Source of the DNA: Acidobacteriota bacterium
GTDB taxonomy: Bacteria > Acidobacteriota > Terriglobia > Terriglobales > Acidobacteriaceae
Assembly (NCBI GenBank): GCA_021792135.1
Contig: JAJYVF010000010.1
Span: forward strand, 1-64,000
Length of the DNA stretch: 64,000 nucleotides
Direction of reading: 5' to 3'
Below the pieces are notes generated by a model, which was not told the origin of the DNA, did no database searches, and worked only from the letters and a program-made list of their open reading frames with translations. Positions 54,361 to 62,740 of the stretch are shown piece after piece; the stretch's first letter is position 1; each line of letters begins with the position of its first letter. The position numbers were made by a program, and so were the translations under genes.

Positions 54361-55650
54361 TCACGAAGGCTGCGAGCTCCGGGGCGGCTCCAGCGCGGCG
54401 CGAAGTGCTTCCACAAGAGCGCCGCGCAGGGCAGCGGCGTGCTCGGGCGGAACATCTCCCTGCGCCAGGTCCGGAGAACCGCCTCCGCGCAGGCCAAACC
54501 CCGCCAGCGCTTCCTTCATCAGCTGGCCGCAGTGGAAATCGAGGTCCATGCTGCGGGACAGCACCATGCGGACCAGGCCTCCGTCCTCGCTGCCCAGAAC
54601 CGCCACCGTCGATGGCGCGGCCGCAGCCAGACGCGATGCCAGCAGCCGCACATAATCGCGGTCTCGGTCCCTCCACGAGCGCTGCACCAGCCGCAGCCCC
54701 TTCTCGATGGGCACCTCCACCGCGAGCCGTGCCGCATGGTAATCCGCCAGCTGCTCGATCAGCCGCTGCCGTTCTTTGGCTCCCGCTTTCAGATCGCTCT
54801 TCAGCCGCTCAACCGCGGCAGGCAGATCGGCCGGCCCCACAGAAAGCGCCCCCACCGCCTGACTCAACACTCCAAAATCGGCACGGGCTGCGCGGACCGC
54901 CCGCAGGCCGCAGACGAATTCCAGCCGAACTCCGCGCGTAACCTTTTCCGTGCCGCGCAGGAGCAGGCCCCCGATCTGCCCGGTCGACCGGACGTGTGTG
55001 CCGCCACAGGCATTGCGGTCGTAGCCGGCAATCTCAATCAGACGGATTCTGCCCGACCGTTCCGGCAGCTTCCGCAAATCGCCGGCCGCCAGCATCGACT
55101 CGGCCTCAGCGCGCTCAAGGTACCGCGCCGAGACCACCCGGTCCTCCGCAATGATTTCGTTGGCAATGCGCTCCACGCGCTCGAGGCTGTGGTGGGCCGG
55201 CGGCGCGCACGCGAGATCGATGGTCGACAGGTTCTCTCCCAAATGGAACGACACCGTGGCCGCCTGCAACTCCCGCAGGAACACAGCCGACAGCAGATGC
55301 TGTCCCGTGTGCTGCTGCATATGATCGAAGCGCCGCGGCCAGTCAATCCGCCCTTCCACATGGGTTCCTGCCGTCAGAGGCTTGCGGACGAAGTGCCACA
55401 CCTCGCCGTGCTCATCCTCTTCCACCGATTCCACCGGCAAATCGAGGACCGCTCCGCCGCGCGATGTGGCCTGCAGCATCCCTGTATCGGATGGCTGGCC
55501 GCCGCTGGCGGGGTAGAAAGCCGTTCGATCCAGCGCGAGCTGCCAGACAGATTCACCCTCGCTGCGCAAAAGCTCGCGCACATCGGTGACGGCCGCGGAG
55601 AAGCCCCTTAAGAAGGAATCCGCGTAATAAAGCCGCTCGGAAACAGACAT
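54361..55650 (-). CDS. AlaX-type alanyl-tRNA editing protein with DHHA1 domain
   Basis: The 429-residue product is a free-standing AlaRS editing domain: the AFYPASGGQPSDTG motif, zinc ligands His114 and His118 (HTGQH) and Cys215/His219 (ACGGTH), followed by a DHHA1-like C-terminal part (~270-420, GLRGGGSPDLAQG). It lacks the synthetase domains. It deacylates mischarged Ser- or Gly-tRNA(Ala) in the cytoplasm. A tRNA-Ala gene directly follows on the same strand. Confidence 0.9.
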   Translation of the reverse strand: MSVSERLYYADSFLRGFSAAVTDVRELLRSEGESVWQLALDRTAFYPASGGQPSDTGMLQATSRGGAVLDLPVESVEEDEHGEVWHFVRKPLTAGTHVEGRIDWPRRFDHMQQHTGQHLLSAVFLRELQAATVSFHLGENLSTIDLACAPPAHHSLERVERIANEIIAEDRVVSARYLERAEAESMLAAGDLRKLPERSGRIRLIEIAGYDRNACGGTHVRSTGQIGGLLLRGTEKVTRGVRLEFVCGLRAVRAARADFGVLSQAVGALSVGPADLPAAVERLKSDLKAGAKERQRLIEQLADYHAARLAVEVPIEKGLRLVQRSWRDRDRDYVRLLASRLAAAAPSTVAVLGSEDGGLVRMVLSRSMDLDFHCGQLMKEALAGFGLRGGGSPDLAQGDVPPEHAAALRGALVEALRAALEPPRSSQPS

Positions 55651-55777
55651 TCACTACTCCTCGTCCTGACCCGACAACGAGGTCAGCGTGTTCGACGAAG
55701 GCCTGGGGGATGGCCCGGATATAGTGTAGTTCGAGACCTGTAAAACGGTCCTGGACTACTCGTTACAGCATCTACGC

Positions 55778-57016
55778 ATGCACGCCATCCTGATATGGGC
55801 CATTTCGCTGACCAGCCTGGCGCTGATGCTCCTGCGCCCGCGGGGCATTTCCGAGTACGTCTGGATCTCGGCCGGGGCGTTTCTTCTGGTTATAACCCGG
55901 CTGTTGCCCCTCGGCAGGGCGCTCGGCGCGATCCGTGAAGGGGGCGACGTCTATCTCTTCCTCGCCGGGATGATGATCCTGGCCGAGCTGGCTCGCGAGG
56001 AGGGCGTTTTCATCTGGGTGGCGGACATCGCTGTGCGCCACGCGCGGGGCTCGTCTGCTCGCTTGTTTCTCTGGGTCTACCTGGCCGGAACCGTGGTCAC
56101 GGCGCTGCTGTCGAACGACGCAACGGCGGTGGTCATGACGCCGGCCGTGCTGGCCGCTGTCCGTCGCGCGCAGGTTAACCCGCGGCCGCACCTGCTGGCC
56201 TGTGCGCTGATCGCCAACGCCGCCAGCTTCCTTCTGCCCATCTCCAATCCCGCGAACCTTGTTGTTTTCGGCTCGCATTTGCCGCCCCTGGGCGCCTGGC
56301 TGGGGACTCTCCTGCTCCCCTCCCTGGCATCGATCATCGCGACCTTCCTCTGCCTGTGCATGCTGTCCAGATCTCCGCTGCGGGAGAAAACCGCCCCCGT
56401 GGAAGAGCCGTACCGGCTCACGGGAGCCGGCCGGATGGCGCTGGCGGGCATAACACTCGCCGTTGTGACCCTGCTGGTTTCTTCGGGATTCGGCATCCCC
56501 CTGGGGATCCCCACCTGCGCTGCCGGAGTGGTGGCCATGGTGTTGGTTGGAGTCAGGGATCGCAGTTCTCCTCCTCTCGCCCTCCGCAATGTGTCCTGGG
56601 GTGTCATCCCGCTGGTGGCCGGCCTCTTCACGATCGTCGAGGCCCTCAATCGGGCTGGCATGGTTCGGCTCACACGCGCAGGCATCCACTGGCTGGCCTC
56701 TGCCCCCGACGGAGTCGGCAGGTTTGCGGGCGCCTCGGCCGTGGCCTTCCTCGCCAACGCGATGAACAATCTGCCTGTGGGCCTCGCAGCCGGAACCGGC
56801 CTGCGGCAGATGGGCCACCACGGCCTGCTCGCGCATGCCGTTCTGATCGGGGTCGATCTGGGGCCGAATCTCTCGGTCACCGGTTCTCTCGCGACCATCC
56901 TCTGGCTGATTGCCCTGCGGCGCGATGATGCGGAGATCACCGCCTGGGAGTTTCTCAGGATCGGCGCCGTAGCCATGCCGGTTGCCCTGCTCTCAGCCCT
57001 TCTGTTTTTGCGGTAG
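55778..57016 (+). CDS. ArsB/NhaD-like anion permease
   Basis: The 412-residue membrane protein has about 11 helices and the ion-transporter superfamily motifs SNDATAVVMTPAVLA and NAMNNLPVGLAAG, with ISNPANLVVF in the first half. This fits the ArsB/arsenite or NhaD/CitM-type antiporters. No arsR, arsC or arsA gene is beside it, so arsenic export is only a possibility. Confidence 0.8.
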   Translation: MHAILIWAISLTSLALMLLRPRGISEYVWISAGAFLLVITRLLPLGRALGAIREGGDVYLFLAGMMILAELAREEGVFIWVADIAVRHARGSSARLFLWVYLAGTVVTALLSNDATAVVMTPAVLAAVRRAQVNPRPHLLACALIANAASFLLPISNPANLVVFGSHLPPLGAWLGTLLLPSLASIIATFLCLCMLSRSPLREKTAPVEEPYRLTGAGRMALAGITLAVVTLLVSSGFGIPLGIPTCAAGVVAMVLVGVRDRSSPPLALRNVSWGVIPLVAGLFTIVEALNRAGMVRLTRAGIHWLASAPDGVGRFAGASAVAFLANAMNNLPVGLAAGTGLRQMGHHGLLAHAVLIGVDLGPNLSVTGSLATILWLIALRRDDAEITAWEFLRIGAVAMPVALLSALLFLR

Positions 57017-57057
57017 GGCAGCCATACGCCTGGCGTTTATAATCGGCGCTGCCGCTT

Positions 57058-57585
57058 ATGGAAAAATCCAATGCCATTCTGGATGGACGCCAGGTGCTCG
57101 AGACCGTCGACATCATGGACATCCTGCCCCACCGATACCCTTTTCTGCTCATCGACCGCATTCTGGAAGTCGAGCGGAAAAAGCGCATCGTCGCCATCAA
57201 GAACGTCTCCATCAACGAGCCCTTCTTCCAGGGACATTTCCCCGAATATCCCATCATGCCCGGCGCGCTTGTCGTTGAGTCGATCGCCCAGGCGGGTGGC
57301 ACGCTCCTGCTGCCCGAAGTTCCCGACCGGCACAATAAGCTGATGGTCTTTACCAGCATCGAACGCGCGAAGTTTCGCCGCCCGGTCGTGCCCGGCGACC
57401 AGCTCCGCATCGAGATCAATGTGCTCAACTGGCGGCCGCGGGCGGTAAAGATGGAAGGCCGGGTGATCGTCGACGGAAAGCTTGCCTGCGAAGCCATCGT
57501 CATGTGCCAGCTGGTGCCTCGGCCCACAGCGGCTCCGGAGCTGGCCCCCGCAGAGCCTCCCGCGGAAGTGGTGACCCAGGGGTGA
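57058..57585 (+). CDS. fabZ: 3-hydroxyacyl-ACP dehydratase
   Basis: The 175-residue hot-dog-fold protein has LPHRYPFLLIDRI and the catalytic His60 (GHFPEYPIMPG) and Glu74 (VESIAQAGG). It dehydrates 3-hydroxyacyl-ACP in fatty-acid elongation and supplies lipid A precursors. It has a slightly long C-terminal tail rich in Pro/Ala. Its TGA overlaps the GTG of lpxA, a coupled pair also usual in other diderms. Confidence 0.95.
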   Translation: MEKSNAILDGRQVLETVDIMDILPHRYPFLLIDRILEVERKKRIVAIKNVSINEPFFQGHFPEYPIMPGALVVESIAQAGGTLLLPEVPDRHNKLMVFTSIERAKFRRPVVPGDQLRIEINVLNWRPRAVKMEGRVIVDGKLACEAIVMCQLVPRPTAAPELAPAEPPAEVVTQG

Positions 57586-58358
57586 GTATCCATCCCACGG
57601 CGATCGTGGCGTCGACCGCGGTCATTCCGGAATCCTGCACGGTCGGGCCCTGGTGCACCGTCGGCCCCGATGTGGTCCTCGGCGAAGGGTGCGAACTGGT
57701 GTCCCACGTCGTTCTGGACGGTCATCTCAGAGCCGGTGACCGGAACCGCTTCTACTCCTTTGCCTGTGTCGGCGTTGCTCCCCAGGACCTGAAATACCGC
57801 GGCGAGGCGACCGGCGTCACCATGGGGGGCGACAACACCATCCGCGAATGCGTCACCATCTCCCGCGGAACCACCGGAGGCGGCGGAACCACCCTCATCG
57901 GCAGCCACTGTCTGATCATGGCCTATACGCATATCGGGCATGACAGCGTCATCGGCAGTCACTGCATTCTCGCGAACGGCGCAACCCTGGCCGGTCACGT
58001 GACTGTCGAGGACTACGCCACGGTCGGTGCCCTCTGCCCGGTCCACCAGTTCTGCCGCATCGGCAAGCACTCCTACATCGGCGGAGGCACCACCATCACC
58101 CAGGATGTGCTGCCTTTTTCGCTCACCTCGGCAAAGCGCGAGGTCCATGCCTACAGCATGAACAGAGTTGGTCTGGAGCGCCAGGGATTCAGCCGCGAAC
58201 GTGTGCGCGCCATCCACCACGCCTATCGCCTGCTGCTGGCAGGGAAACTGAACATCTCCCAGGCGATCACCCGCCTGCGCGAGGAGGGGATCGAGTCTGA
58301 AGACGTGCAGTACCTCGTCGACTTTATCGAGAAAGCGGAGCGGGGAATCATCCGGTAG
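57582..58358 (+). CDS. lpxA: UDP-N-acetylglucosamine acyltransferase
   Basis: From GTG 57582 (GTGA overlap) the product is 258 residues, a left-handed beta-helix of hexapeptide repeats (IHPTAIVASTAVIPES, VGPWCTVGPDVVLGE) with the catalytic His in MAYTHIGHDS (His120; E. coli His125) and a C-terminal helical part. It makes the first step of lipid A synthesis in the cytoplasm, so the organism has LPS. A longer upstream frame is a shadow within fabZ. Confidence 0.95.
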   Translation: MSIHPTAIVASTAVIPESCTVGPWCTVGPDVVLGEGCELVSHVVLDGHLRAGDRNRFYSFACVGVAPQDLKYRGEATGVTMGGDNTIRECVTISRGTTGGGGTTLIGSHCLIMAYTHIGHDSVIGSHCILANGATLAGHVTVEDYATVGALCPVHQFCRIGKHSYIGGGTTITQDVLPFSLTSAKREVHAYSMNRVGLERQGFSRERVRAIHHAYRLLLAGKLNISQAITRLREEGIESEDVQYLVDFIEKAERGIIR

Positions 58359-58444
58359 CCGCTGCGCCTGCCCAGCAGTTCACGCAATATTTACGCAAAT
58401 CTGTGGAAATCCAAAATCCTGGCTGCGGAATGCGCCAAGGTGTC

Positions 58445-58462
58445 CGGGATGCGATCATCCCG
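58445..58462. terminator. Hairpin after lpxA
   Basis: CGGGATG and CATCCCG form a perfect 7-bp stem with a CGAT loop, about 86 bases after the lpxA stop. No T-run follows, so it is a weak intrinsic terminator candidate. Confidence 0.4.
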
Positions 58463-58611
58463 ACAGCCTTGCGGTAACCCGCTCAGATTGCAATAGATAG
58501 GAAGCTCGTCGGTCTTGCGTGCGGGTGAGCGCCGCACAAGGCAGGATCCTCGTGGCCGTTGCAGCCCAGGCAATCCACAAGATTTTCCACAGCGGCGCCG
58601 CGCCAGCCCCA

Positions 58612-58638
58612 CGGCGGCTCTCCAGGGGAGAGCCGCCG
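58612..58638. terminator. Strong hairpin after ompH
   Basis: CGGCGGCTCTCC and GGAGAGCCGCCG pair perfectly over 12 bp with an AGG loop, 33 bases downstream of the ompH stop. It is very GC-rich and lacks a T-run, but its position fits a transcription end or RNA-protecting structure. Confidence 0.5.
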
Positions 58639-58670
58639 GCTAAGGCTTCAGGCCGCGGAACCTCCCCGGC

Positions 58671-59330
58671 TCAGTGGCTGGAATGGGTCGCGCTGCCTGC
58701 GGGACGCTGCGGAGCTGGAGCCGACGGCATCGCCGACGGTGCCGCAATGCCCGACTTCGTGTTATAGGCTTCGACCACGGCTTTGGTAATGTCCGAGCCC
58801 GGTGTAAGCCACAGCACGCCGCTGTTCTGCTGGCTGGCGTCCAGAACCAGACTGAACCCCTGCTGCTGCGCGTAACCCGACATCACTTCGAAGACCTTTT
58901 GTCCGATCTGCTGAAAAGTTTCCTGTCCATCGGACTGCTCATCGTTGCGGAGATCCTCCGCCGCGCGCTGCAGGCTCTTGGTCTTCTCGTCGATGGTGCG
59001 CAGCCGCGCATCGCGATCCGTGCCGCTCAGCGTCGTGCCGGCATCCTGGAGCTGCTTCTTCAGCGCGTCGATCTGCTGATTCTGCTGCTGCAGTGCCTGC
59101 TCGCGGGGCTCGTACTTCTTGCGAAGATCGGCAAGATCGCGCTGAAACTCGTTGGTCTGTCCGACAGCCTGCTGGAAATTGATAACGGCTATTTTGGTAG
59201 CGCCTGTGATCGCGATCGGAGCCGTCGAGGCGGGGGTTGGGTCAGGCCCGGCCGCAGGCGCCGCCTGAGCGACAGCTCCCGTGCCCAATCCGGACGCGAG
59301 GAGGCAAACGAGTGACAACGAACGCTTCAT
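58671..59330 (-). CDS. OmpH/Skp family periplasmic chaperone
   Basis: From ATG 59330 the 219-residue product has a signal peptide (SLVCLLASGLGTGAVAQA) and an OmpH domain (KIAVINFQQAVGQTNEFQRDL, long Gln/Lys-rich coiled coil, FSLVLDASQQNSGVLWLTPGSDITKAVVEAYN). Skp-type proteins hold outer-membrane proteins during transit. The C-terminal ~25 residues (Pro/Ala/Ser-rich, ending HSSH) are an unusual tail. It is 255 bases downstream of bamA on the same strand. Confidence 0.9.
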   Translation of the reverse strand: MKRSLSLVCLLASGLGTGAVAQAAPAAGPDPTPASTAPIAITGATKIAVINFQQAVGQTNEFQRDLADLRKKYEPREQALQQQNQQIDALKKQLQDAGTTLSGTDRDARLRTIDEKTKSLQRAAEDLRNDEQSDGQETFQQIGQKVFEVMSGYAQQQGFSLVLDASQQNSGVLWLTPGSDITKAVVEAYNTKSGIAAPSAMPSAPAPQRPAGSATHSSH

Positions 59331-59545
59331 GGATTTCACAAACTCCTTGGGTTTCCTGGGTGGCTTGGCCCGTATTCTCGCTCTCTCAAATCCCTCCTCC
59401 TCACAGCTGCCGGAGCAGGTACCAGGCAATGTCTTCAGCCCGGAATGCAAAAATACGGACAGAGAGAATTTCTCAGGAACTTGGGCAAATTATAGGTCCG
59501 GGCGACAGCGTCGTCAAACGAATCCTCGCCCCTTCCCGGTATTTT

Positions 59546-59568
59546 GGAGCACGCCTGTCGCGTGCTCC
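59546..59568. terminator. Hairpin between bamA and ompH
   Basis: GGAGCACGC and GCGTGCTCC (plus two flanking T-A pairs, 59544-59570) form a perfect stem with a CTGTC loop, about 17 bases after the bamA stop. It suggests that bamA and ompH are at least partly separate transcripts. Confidence 0.5.
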
Positions 59569-59585
59569 AACCGGGTCACACTGCT

Positions 59586-62528
59586 TCAGAAGGTGGTGCT
59601 CACCGTCAGCCGGAAGGTGCTGCTCGGTTCGCGCAGGATGTACTCCCCGTTATAGAGCTCCTCCGCCTGGGCGTAGGAGAAATCGCCCGCTCCTCCTGCC
59701 GGGAACATGCTGCGGGTGATCAGGTTCTGACGGAAGAACGCGTGGTACAGCTTCAGCGGGTTGACTGCGTAATAGAGGCGGAACGGCGCATTGATGATCG
59801 GCATCATCACATCCAGCTCGCCGCCGGCTGACATGCGCGGAACATAATTGGTGCCCGGAATCGTGGTGATGTTCCGGTTAAAGGCGATCTGCTGCCCGCC
59901 CTGGCAGGTCCCGTTCACGTAATTCGGGCAGCCGTACAGCGGCGAATTCAGCAAATCGATCCCCGCCGGGCTCTGCTGGAGCTGATTCTTATCCACCGCC
60001 AGGTCCAGCCCGAAGTCATCGAAGAAGTTGAACGCCACCGTCCGCGCGTAGATCGGAATGATGTACTCCAGGTTCCCGGTGAAATTCGTATCGCCGCCGA
60101 TGGTCGCGACCCCGTAAACCGGAATCGGCACCCGGACCGGGCCGAGGGCCGGATTGGTTGGATCGCGGGGAACCGTGCTTCCGTCGGGGTTCGTCAGATT
60201 GAAGAGCACCCGCGTCGGCACGAATCCGTAGGGCGAGATGGTGCGCACGTCAAACCCGCGCAGGTCGGATTCGCCGCCGGCCAGCGGGCGATCGAACGGC
60301 GGAGCCACATCGCCCGCGATTCCTGCGATGTAGATGGCCTGCACGCGCATGCCCAGCGTGTTGCGTCCCGCCTTGTTGAACCAGAATCCTTTCACCGGGT
60401 CGAAACGCCTGTACTGTACCACCGGCCGCACGTAGTGTACGCTGCCCCAGAGCCCCGCCATCTCCAGGCTGGCGGCGAGCGCCTGCCCGCTGTGGGGCAG
60501 GTAGGTGCTGTCCACGTTGCTGGAGTCGTAGCTGAAGAGCACCGAGCTGGAGACGATCCCCTCCAGCGCGTTCTGCCCCTGAATCCCGCTGCGGAAATTC
60601 AGCGTCTGGAACAGGTTCGTCGACGCCTGGCTGAAGGCGGTCACGGACGAACTGTTCCACGAATACGTCGCTCCCGCCCTCGAGAAGCCGAACAGGTTGA
60701 AATGCTTCAGCGGATAGGTCCCCGATACCGTGAACCCTCTTTCGTACTGGTTGTAGTTCTGGAGGAGGGACGAAGTGGCCGCCGTTTCGTTGGCCGTTCC
60801 CGTCAGCGAATAGGCCTTCGAGGTGTTGAAGTCCTCCTGGCGGTCGAAGACCTGGAAACCCAGATTCAGAGGCTTGTTGCGGACATACGGCTCGTTGAAG
60901 GCGAAAAGCAGGTTCCGGTCAAGGCTGCCGGCGTTGGCCTGTACGCTCAGCGTCTCGCCCAGTCCCAGGAAGTTGTTGGTCTGATAGTTCAGACCAATGA
61001 ACGCGCCGGAGAGCCCGCTGACGCCCCCGTTCAGTCCAATGGAGTTCTTGCCCTTCTCCTGCACCTTCAGCAGCAGGTCGACCGTCCCCGCTTCCGTGTT
61101 CTGGTGCGTTTCCGAATCCTGATCCACACGCAGCGGATTGAAATACTCCAGCTGGTTCAGGCGCAGCAGGCTCAGCTCCCACAGGTGGCTGTTGTACACC
61201 TGCCCTTCCTGCAGCAGCAGCTCGCGGCGGATCACGAAATCGCGCGTGACGGTGTTGCCCTGGAACTCGATGCGCGACACCGTGAACTGCTTGCCCTCAT
61301 CGATGTCCAGATTCATCGTGACCGTGTGATTCTTGTCGTTGAACGTGGGCGTGGGGATCGCGACGAAATTGATGTATCCCAGCTGTCCGTAGGCCTTGCG
61401 CAGGGCCTCCAGGCCCTTGCCGAAAGCGGTCGCATCGAACCAGTCGCCGTCCTTCTCATTGAACATGGCCCGCAGCGCCTTGGTATTGGTGACCGCCTTG
61501 TTGCCGGTGAACGTAATCCCCGCCAGCCGGTAGCGCGCTCCTTCCTCAATGTTCATGTGGATGTCGATGCGCTTGCCCCTGCGCGGCCGGAAGGTGAGGA
61601 ACGAAAGCCCGGACTCGTTGCGGATCTTCGTCTGCGGCTCGCCAACAGGTCCGCCCCGCAGATAGCCGCGGTCACGATACGCCTGGCGCACGCGCTCGGA
61701 ATCCTCATCCAGCTTGCTCGCGTCGTAGGTGCGCGCAAAGAGATTCTCGAGAAATATGGAGTGGGGGATGCCGACCGGCCGCAGGTTGCGCATGGACTCG
61801 CGCAGCACCCGCGAAGTGACGTGGCGGTTCCCGCTGAAGGTGATCTTGCCCACCTTCACCGTTGGACCTTCCTTGATATTGAAGTTCAGCTGCACGGCGG
61901 CCGGCGGAATGTCCTTCACTTCCGGCCGCACCGTGGCGAACTGGTGTCCGTGCTCGGCCAGCATTTCCTTTAGCACCGTCACCGCATGCGCAATGCGCGC
62001 CGGATCGTACTGGCTTTCCGGCGTCAGCCCGACCTTCTCCTTCTTGAAGCGGTCCATGATGTCCGACTCGGTAATCGAACTGATGCCCTTGTAATTGATC
62101 TCGCGGATGGTCGGCTTCTCGCGCACATACACGTCCAGGATCACGCCCTGCGGCGTGTCTTCCTTCTCAATGCGGACGTCCTCGAAATAGCCCGTGTTCC
62201 ACAGCGAATTGAAGTCGCGCTCCACCGTGAGCGGATCGTAGGGCTCGCCCACGTGGCTGAACATGCGGGCCAGGACCGTCTCCCGGGGGATCCGGCGGGT
62301 ACCGATCACGCGGATCTGGATCACATTCTGCTGCTGGCCGGGCTCGGCGGAAGCCGCCGCAGGCAGAGCTTCCTGGGCGAACAGCGGTGCGGCCGGCAAT
62401 ACAGGAGCCAGTACGAGAGCCAGAACCAGGGAGCGCCCGAAACAGCGGCGCAAATTCCTGCATGATACGTGCGGGGAGCCTGCGCTCCAGAAGTTCACGG
62501 GAAAAATAGGCACACCCTCACTGCTCAA
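59586..62528 (-). CDS. bamA: BamA outer-membrane assembly factor
   Basis: The up to 980-residue product has a signal peptide (near residues 25-50, ending PLFAQ), five POTRA domains (IQIRVIGTRRIPRETVLAR; LTVERDFNSLWNTGYFEDVRIE; VKVGKITFSGNRHV; YRLAGITFTGNKAV; FTVSRIEFQGNTVTRDFVIRREL) and a 16-strand barrel (GGESDLRGFDVRT, terminal strand TFRLTVSTTF ending in Phe). It folds proteins into the outer membrane. The ATG at 62528 is the longest start; a GTG ten codons later is also possible. The neighbour ompH is its usual partner; lpxD, which often lies nearby, is missing here. Confidence 0.94.
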   Translation of the reverse strand: MSSEGVPIFPVNFWSAGSPHVSCRNLRRCFGRSLVLALVLAPVLPAAPLFAQEALPAAASAEPGQQQNVIQIRVIGTRRIPRETVLARMFSHVGEPYDPLTVERDFNSLWNTGYFEDVRIEKEDTPQGVILDVYVREKPTIREINYKGISSITESDIMDRFKKEKVGLTPESQYDPARIAHAVTVLKEMLAEHGHQFATVRPEVKDIPPAAVQLNFNIKEGPTVKVGKITFSGNRHVTSRVLRESMRNLRPVGIPHSIFLENLFARTYDASKLDEDSERVRQAYRDRGYLRGGPVGEPQTKIRNESGLSFLTFRPRRGKRIDIHMNIEEGARYRLAGITFTGNKAVTNTKALRAMFNEKDGDWFDATAFGKGLEALRKAYGQLGYINFVAIPTPTFNDKNHTVTMNLDIDEGKQFTVSRIEFQGNTVTRDFVIRRELLLQEGQVYNSHLWELSLLRLNQLEYFNPLRVDQDSETHQNTEAGTVDLLLKVQEKGKNSIGLNGGVSGLSGAFIGLNYQTNNFLGLGETLSVQANAGSLDRNLLFAFNEPYVRNKPLNLGFQVFDRQEDFNTSKAYSLTGTANETAATSSLLQNYNQYERGFTVSGTYPLKHFNLFGFSRAGATYSWNSSSVTAFSQASTNLFQTLNFRSGIQGQNALEGIVSSSVLFSYDSSNVDSTYLPHSGQALAASLEMAGLWGSVHYVRPVVQYRRFDPVKGFWFNKAGRNTLGMRVQAIYIAGIAGDVAPPFDRPLAGGESDLRGFDVRTISPYGFVPTRVLFNLTNPDGSTVPRDPTNPALGPVRVPIPVYGVATIGGDTNFTGNLEYIIPIYARTVAFNFFDDFGLDLAVDKNQLQQSPAGIDLLNSPLYGCPNYVNGTCQGGQQIAFNRNITTIPGTNYVPRMSAGGELDVMMPIINAPFRLYYAVNPLKLYHAFFRQNLITRSMFPAGGAGDFSYAQAEELYNGEYILREPSSTFRLTVSTTF

Positions 62529-62740
62529 AATCGGGCAAATCTATGGGAAAAGGCGATTATAACAGCGCGATTCACGCAGGGAACGCCGTCCGGCTCGGCG
62601 CCCCGACAGTTCCCGGCAGCATGGAACCCAGCGAATCCCCCTGGACTCGTTGGCGGCAACTTCATTTCACTCTCCCGCCCTCTGCATCAGGCATTGTCAG
62701 GGATCATGTCGGGAAAAAAGTTGCCTTCAGTGTATCGGAA

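Larger units (their letters stand above)
58359..58670. other. Convergent intergenic region with two hairpins
   Basis: The 312 bases between lpxA and ompH, which converge, contain a hairpin at 58445-58462 and a longer one at 58612-58638, likely bidirectional terminators. No gene is seen. Confidence 0.55.

Noticed and set aside
60435-61973. 512-codon plus-strand frame inside bamA
   Set aside because: Antisense shadow of POTRA and barrel sequence, with no recognisable protein features.
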